A stretch of DNA of 64,000 nt from Diorhabda sublineata (taxonomy: Eukaryota > Arthropoda > Insecta > Coleoptera > Chrysomelidae): contig NC_079480.1 in assembly GCF_026230105.1 (NCBI RefSeq), positions 19,076,488 to 19,140,487 on the forward strand, given 5' to 3'. The position numbers and the translations under genes were made by a program. This document shows, one piece after another, positions 58,700 through 64,000 of the stretch. The notes beneath the pieces were generated by a model. That model saw only the letters and a program-made list of their open reading frames with translations. It made no database searches and was not told where the DNA came from. Every line of letters begins with the position of its first letter. Within the stretch, counting starts at the first letter, position 1.

Positions 58700-60880
58700 T
58701 TAAAACTTAAGTATTAAAAATCTTCTGCTTTCCGCCACCTATTTTCTGTTAAGACTTTTTTCTCTTCAAATACTTAGTGTCATGAAAATCTCTGTAAATC
58801 CTGAGCTTGTTAGAGCACTTTTTCACCCCAAAATCTACATATTGCTAAAAAATAAGAGAAGATATGACAACAATGTAAATTCCACAATATTATCGGTCAA
58901 ATTAAATCTTATTATACTGGAAAAAGTATGGAGAAACTAAAATTAATTTCGAGTTGGACCAAATCGACATTGAAACAGGCAAAACCGATTCAAGAAGAAC
59001 TTTCTCCTTATATTCAACCACAATAGTTTGCAAGTTAGTACACGATGTTATCAGAAACTAATCAATCCTAATAAATACACGCTAGCTGGAAGCGTACGGA
59101 ATCGGGGTATATGAGATATTATAAGTTGGGCATCCATTAGAAGGGCTTCCGGCGAGCTTCTGCGTCTTACCTCACTTCCGGAACTTGGCCTCCGGAGCCT
59201 CGAATAATTCAGGACCAACTTGCCACTTTAAGCCTTAATGAATAGGTAATTAGTTAATATTGTGCGGGCTTCCCGTTGTCCACGCGCGTATATACATTGT
59301 AACATGGTCTGTCTTGGGACCCATTAGCTACCGACTGTAGGGCATGTCCCCCGAAGTTACACTATTGTTTGCCAAGGAAAGGATTTCAATTGAATTAACT
59401 CTAATCAGTGAAGATTATTATGGATCGATCTGCGACCGTGTCTTCGACTTATTTCGGACCAAAACAAAAGCTTCCTAGCTACCATTCATCCTAAACAATG
59501 TTCAAAGTTATCACGTAATGAATATTAACTTATCACAAGACGGGTTTTAGGTGGGATGTTCAAAAAACTTTATACTCTCCCCGTTGTTGAAATCCATCAT
59601 TTAGAAACAGTAATATCAAACAATTTATATAAAAAAATTATAAAAAAATAACTTTCTCTGTATAAATTCATAAGAACTGTTGAAAAAATACATTTTTGTA
59701 ACGTCCAAAAAGACGAAAATAATTTTTCTTTTGAATCTATAGAAACTTTTTTGGGTATAAAACGCTTCAATGCTAGACTCATTTCAGAAAAATCTGTTGC
59801 AAAACAACATCGAGTGGTAGAGGTCATAAAAGAGAATAGTTGAGGGTCCTACATTGATTAAACGTATCTAGTGACGCGAAGAGAGTTTATAAAAATTATT
59901 TTTAGTTCCAAATACCAGAAAAAGGATTTACAAAATACTCAAATCTAATTAGAATATCACAAAATGATACAAAAAAGCTCTAAAATTGGACTTCATTGCA
60001 GGAGAAATCCTTTCGGCAACTTCCACGAAAAGTTTTAAGTTCCTGTTTAATTCTAGGCAACTTCGCATCAAAGAAGTTGATACTTAACAAACTAATACCT
60101 ATACTAAAGAACAAAAAACTAATACCATCACACTAATTCCAATACAAACGGCAACTCTAAACAAGTGCATAGAGTTGTGGACCCATATACTACCTAATGG
60201 TTACAGCCGACCCACCAACAGATACAAACGTTACCTCGGTTACATCTGGACAGGATCTTAAACTGGCATAAAAAAACACACTCTCCAAAAGAAAATAATC
60301 AGACCACGAGTATTGGCTACCAGGTAAAATCAAAGTTATTAATTGAAAATACAATATTCATCTATAGAACCATCTTGAAATTAGTCTGGACTTATGGACT
60401 ATGAGGAACAGATTAAAATTCAAGTATTGAAATTATAGAAAGATTTCAGTTCAAAACTGTAAGAATGAGTTCCATTGTTTATAACCATCGAAGCAATTCA
60501 CCATAATGCAAGTGTATCGTATATAAACATGAAATATGAAAATCAACCATCTAAATTCTAAAATATTGGGAGATGATAAAATTTTTCAATATAAACAAGT
60601 ACAAAATGCTGTAAATCAATTGGGTCAATGTCATAGACATCTATCTCAAATGCTTATTTTATTTTTGAACTACCTATGTACCATTCAATGTCACATGTTT
60701 TGTATAATAATGACATTTCCATCCCACTTTTGTTGTTTTTTTATTTGTATGCTTGATCCTGGTTTAATCCTGTGTACTCGATGTCTTTCTTTCATACTTT
60801 CTTCAGCACTATATTTAGTAACTTCAGATTTTGAATTACTACAGTAACCGACGATGACGTGTTATTTTACACCTTTTGTA
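58700..60880. other. dac intron; GC-richer island at ~59080-59480
   Basis: Most of this part is AT-rich without features. The stretch at about 59080-59480 is clearly less AT-rich (gggcttccggcgagcttctg, ggcctccggagcctcg, gggcttcccgttgtccacg) and has no long frame on either strand. It could be an old element or a regulatory segment. Nothing in it is recognised. Confidence 0.35.
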
Positions 60881-60884
60881 CAAG

Positions 60885-61480
60885 GTGTGGTTATTAAGTG
60901 CTGCTACAGAAAAAGTACGCATGTTCTAAAGGTTAACGACTGTCTGCTCTTTAGTCCGAAGCCTACAATTTCGAATGCGATGTCTACCGTGTCTGTACAC
61001 AAACCAGTCTAGCCGTGTATTTGAATAGAGCTTGTTTTTTGTTTTTCCATAAAAACTAAGCAACGGATTGTTACGAAATTTTACATAAAACTGCAACTGA
61101 AACTCATAATTTGGTAAAACAAGTATTTGGCAATGAATTTTTATCCCGTCCACATGTTTTTGAATGGTTTAAACGTTTTCAAAATGACCGAGAGGATGTT
61201 GAAGATGATTCACGTTTCGGGTCGAAAAGGGGGAAAATATCGAAAACATGCGAAAACTGCGTGAAAAACTATTTTCTTATTCCACACTGTCCGTGAAAAG
61301 GTTTCTACCCAAATGCAAAATCCCAGTGTTAGACCAACCACCTTATTCGCCGAAACTTGCACGGTGCGACTTCTACTTCTTTCCTAATTTCAAATCTGTA
61401 TTGGAAGGAAAAAGATTTGATTCTGTTGAAGTTGTGAAGGAAGCGCGTATCCTGAAAGAACTGACAAAATAAAACTGGAA
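60885..61480 (+). pseudogene. mariner with internal deletion
   Basis: The N-terminal frame reads LVKQVFGNEFLSRPHVFEWF, then KRFQNDREDVEDDSRFGSKR, the DNA-binding part of a mariner transposase with its GRP-type linker. Then, after a jump and frame change, come LDQPPYSPKLARCDFYFFPN, FKSVLEGKRFDSVEVVKE and ILKELTK, the C-terminal block. The catalytic core with the first two Asp residues is missing, and in the third block the SPD Asp is Lys. At 60886 ttgtacaaggtgtggttatt may be part of the left terminal repeat. The right end runs into a (TA)n array. Confidence 0.8.
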
Positions 61481-61505
61481 GATCAAATATGAAATAAATG
61501 AAATG

Positions 61506-61515
61506 ATATATATAT

Positions 61516-61572
<57 letters not shown>

Positions 61573-61576
61573 TATA
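61506..61576. repeat. (TA)n array before the Ty3 element
   Basis: About 70 bp of (TA)n with a few interruptions (acatacat, ataaatat). It ends where the probable LTR begins. Confidence 0.95.
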
Positions 61577-61790
61577 TGTCACCTACGCCATTGCCCTTAG
61601 GTGGACAGTATATTGTGCTGATTAAGAACTTATTTTATTGTAGAATTGCTTAGCTTGTGTTTACCAAAAGATTATTTAATTCACGTTTGTAATAAAAAAT
61701 ATCAGTCTTGTAATTGAAGTTGTTGGTAGAATTTATGTTAGAAATGAAGTTAGTTTTTAAAAACACGGTTCCAGTAAATTAAAAGTTAAG

Positions 61791-61808
61791 TGGCGCAGTC
61801 AGTAGGAT
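61791..61808 (+). other. Primer binding site (tRNA-Ser type)
   Basis: tggcgcagtcagtaggat is complementary to the 3' end of a serine tRNA, as in the 17.6/297 group of insect Ty3 elements (established for that group, from memory). It lies directly after the probable LTR. Confidence 0.75.
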
Positions 61809-62035
61809 AGTCAATCGGAAGTTAAAGCATATAACATTCGGTTCGTTTCTACGATTTGTTGACTATTCGAACAAATAAAGTTTAATTATTGGAACTCTTA
61901 GTTGGGCGAACTGAGTAACTCAACTAGAAGATCTGTGTTGTGCTAGAAACCGGAAGAATCAAGAGGATATTGGTTGTTCCTGTGCAGTCCGAGCCAATGG
62001 AAAGGATCTTCATTCTATTGCTGTAAGTGTTTTTA

Positions 62036-62812
62036 ATGTCATATAGAGGAAATATTAATTATTTACTTGACACATCTGACGATTCTGACTCAAATTCTGA
62101 TTCAAATAACTCAAATTCAGGCTCAAACTCTGTTAATACTAAAATTAAATTTAACTTATCATCACCAAAACTTTTTTCTACGAACAATTTTAATAAAATG
62201 GCTACTCCACAATTACCTATTTTAAAAAAGGAGTATCTTGATATGATACCCGAATTTGATGGAAACAATGCATTACTTCCTAGGTTTATAGAAATTTCAG
62301 AGAAATTAGTAAGTAAGTTTTATAATACTGTGGATGTAGGGGATTTTCAAAATGAATATTTGATGTCCAGCATTTTAGCAAAAATAAAAGGTGAAGCAGC
62401 CATAAACATTTCTTCTTGTACGATAAGAACTTGGGAAAATCTAAAAGATGCACTTCTTAATACTTATGCTGACAAAAGAGATATTTACACTTTAAGTATA
62501 GAACTTTCAGAAATGAAACAAGGTAATGAAACGCCTTTCGAATTTTATAATAGAATTCAACATTTATTAAATCTTCAAATTTCTTATCTCACGACACATT
62601 CTAATGTTAGTGAACATTTAATTTTGGGTAATTACTTTAAAAATTTGGCTCTCAGAGTATTGCTACGCGGTTTAAAAGAACCTTTAGGCACATTAATGCG
62701 TACGAAAAATCCAGAAAATTTGAATATTGCTTTAAATGTTCTTACAAATGATTTTCAAGTTTATATGACCCAGAATAATCATCCGAAAAATCTTATGTTT
62801 TTTCACCCTTGA
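62036..62812 (+). pseudogene. Ty3 Gag, capsid part
   Basis: This encodes the structural protein of the retrotransposon particle. I start at the ATG at 62036 (MSYRGN). An in-frame GTG lies 9 bases earlier. A short Ser/Asn/Asp-rich leader (SDSNSDSNNSNSGSN) is followed by the capsid: PEFDGNNALLPRFIEISEKL, FQNEYLMSSILAKIKGEAA, LLNTYADKRD, FEFYNRIQHLLNLQISYL and MRTKNPENLN with LTNDFQVYM. These are strongly like 17.6/297 Gag. The frame stops at 62812 just after a run of six T. The natural C-terminal part continues in another frame. Confidence 0.85.
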
Positions 62813-63255
62813 ATACGCAAAATAATTCACATAAAAATAAAACCAATTTCCAAAATAATGTGGCATATAGGCAGCCACATCCTAGGCAAAATTCTATTCC
62901 GAATTATCAATATACTAATAGAAATTCCGCATCAAACTCGCAAAATCGTCCTTCAACTTCTTACACTCCTTCTAATAGGAATAATTCAAACTTTTCTAAT
63001 AATGGTCAAAACGTCTTTAAACCCAATCAGAACCAAAGATTTCCAAATCCAACTCCAATGAGTATGTCTACAAGAAATACATCTAGACCCCCTCAAAATT
63101 ATCAAAATAGGTTCCAACACAATCCGAATCAACCTAGAAATTTTATCTCGGAAGAACTCCATAATATAAACGATTCTGATTGCACTAATGATGAATCCGA
63201 TAATTTTTTAGAGACACCAGCCTCGGAACCAAACCAAACATTATCGAATTGTTAA
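62780..63255 (+). pseudogene. Ty3 Gag, Asn/Gln-rich C-terminal part
   Basis: This frame is offset by -1 from the capsid frame and continues it. It is very rich in Asn, Gln, Pro and Arg (NRNNSNFSNNGQN, PNQNQRFPNPTP) and has no CCHC zinc knuckle. The absence of a knuckle and the NFISEEL-like motif near the end are usual for 17.6/297-type Gag. The frame change at the T6 run is probably a slippage mutation rather than a programmed site. Confidence 0.7.
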
Positions 63256-63545
63256 ACTTAAATAATTCAGAAAGCGTGTTATCCTATATAATTTTTCCAG
63301 AACAAAATCTTAAGGTTTTAATTGACACTGGTAGCACAAGATCCTTTGTGACACCAGCAGTTGCTGAGAAATATTTCAAAAAATCTTATGTCAAAAAACC
63401 CTTCCATGTAAAATCTGCCTTTGGTAGCAGTCAACAAAATTTCTGCACACTCATTCCAATCCCTAAAATGTTTAATTATAGGAAACCGCTCAATTTAGAA
63501 TATTGCGTTTTCAAATTTCACGATCATTTTGATTTTGTTTGTTAG
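63249..63545 (+). pseudogene. Ty3 aspartic protease
   Basis: This is the aspartic protease of the polyprotein. The active-site motif is VLIDTGSTRSFV, with the catalytic D-T-G. The frame is -1 relative to the preceding one and overlaps its end by 7 bp, as is usual for gag/pol in this group. It is closed by a TAG at 63543-63545, just after a T-rich stretch. Confidence 0.75.
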
Positions 63546-64000
63546 GATTGGATAATTTAAAAATACTTAATGCAATTATCGATTTAAATAATAATTTGCT
63601 TATGACTCCTTATAGTCAAATTAAATTGAATTACTTTGACATTAAAACTGGATCCACGAATTGTATAGTAGTGCCTCCACGTTGTGAACAAGTAATTAAA
63701 TTAAATATTGAAAATGTAAAAAATGGTAATGTAATTATACCATATACACGAATTGGGAAATTAGAAATCCCTGAATGTTTAACAAAAGTTGAAAATAATA
63801 TAGCTTTATGTACAATTTTAAATCCTTCAGAATCCAACTTTCGAGTAGATTTAAGCCCTTCTATTAGTGTTGAGACATTCGATGAATACGAACAAACCCT
63901 CAACCCAAATTTTAATGAAATTTATTGTGAAAATGTTAAATTTGATGTTTCGAAAGTTAGAACTGAACACATGAATTCCGAAGAGAAACAATCTGTATTA
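63542..64000 (+). pseudogene. Ty3 pol, protease-RT linker
   Basis: The frame is again offset by -1 from the protease. It starts LLGLDNLKILNAIIDLNNN, the usual end of the protease domain (hydrophobic LLGxD-x-L), then runs open to the window end. It closes with HMNSEEKQSVL, the block just ahead of the reverse transcriptase in 17.6/297 elements. The catalytic RT residues are beyond the window. Confidence 0.75.

Larger units (their letters stand above)
61577..64000 (+). mobile_element. 17.6/297-like Ty3 LTR retrotransposon, 5' part
   Basis: The order is probable 5' LTR (61577 to about 61789), primer binding site (61791-61808), gag, protease and start of pol. The window ends before the reverse transcriptase, so the 3' half, any env gene and the 3' LTR are not visible. 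Gag and PBS type point to the 17.6/297 group of insect Ty3 elements. The frames are interrupted, so the copy is probably inactive. The LTR limits are inferred from the PBS and the (TA)n edge only. Confidence 0.82.

Noticed and set aside
40017..64000. Next dac exon (expected to start with Glu-Ser-Leu-type sequence)
   Set aside because: I searched by eye and found no segment with a fitting acceptor, phase and helix pattern; it is probably outside the window.
1..64000. CRISPR arrays, operons or bacterial signals
   Set aside because: No regularly spaced direct repeats with unique spacers and no dense coding; the sequence is clearly animal nuclear DNA.

Overview
This window looks like insect chromosomal DNA. 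It is AT-rich, has no bacterial-style gene packing, and is filled with remnants of arthropod transposable elements: Tc1/mariner, hAT, a Crypton-like tyrosine recombinase element, a Penelope-like element, many LINEs, an R1-clade retrotransposon and a 17.6/297-like Ty3 element. Order and species cannot be fixed from the sequence. A large, TE-rich insect genome is the best reading.

Host gene. I recognise one host gene. Two plus-strand exons at 32991-33134 and 39705-40016 have good splice sites and open frames. The first encodes a basic coiled coil that matches the C-terminal conserved region of Dachshund (dac/DACH). The second encodes a less conserved segment with a PWAYSG...FWQNYS motif. Both introns around the second exon are phase 1 and the exon is 312 bp (104 codons), so it could be included or skipped without changing frame. 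I found no earlier or later exon, so nearly the whole window is probably intron of dac: at least 33 kb upstream, 6.57 kb between the exons, and at least 24 kb downstream. A diverged short tandem repeat (39271-39704) runs directly into the acceptor of the second exon.

Layout. 0-5 kb: LINE and mariner remnants and two non-coding elements with terminal inverted repeats. 5.86-7.86 kb: an apparently intact mariner-like transposon with 394-bp, almost identical inverted repeats and a full transposase. 9.5-24 kb: old LINE, Tc1, mariner and Penelope-like pieces, including an inverted Tc1 pair. 24.3-27.3 kb: a hAT remnant that holds a LINE piece, a Crypton-like element and a (TA)n array. 27.8-38 kb: LINE, mariner and hAT remnants around the first dac exon. 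40.5-41.7 kb: a degenerate cousin of the intact transposon. 42.3-47.4 kb: an almost full-length but broken R1-clade retrotransposon with a (TA)n array at each end. 48.8-60 kb: further transposase and LINE remnants, three copies of an AT-rich dispersed repeat and a local tandem duplication. 61.58-64.0 kb: the 5' part of a 17.6/297-like Ty3 retrotransposon directly after a (TA)n array. It is cut by the window end before its reverse transcriptase.

The elements show a range of ages. The 5.86 kb transposon looks recent, with few differences between its inverted repeats. The R1 and Ty3 elements are readable but carry frame breaks. Most other copies are recognisable only by short motifs in shifting frames. 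All calls come from reading motifs by eye; no similarity search was run.
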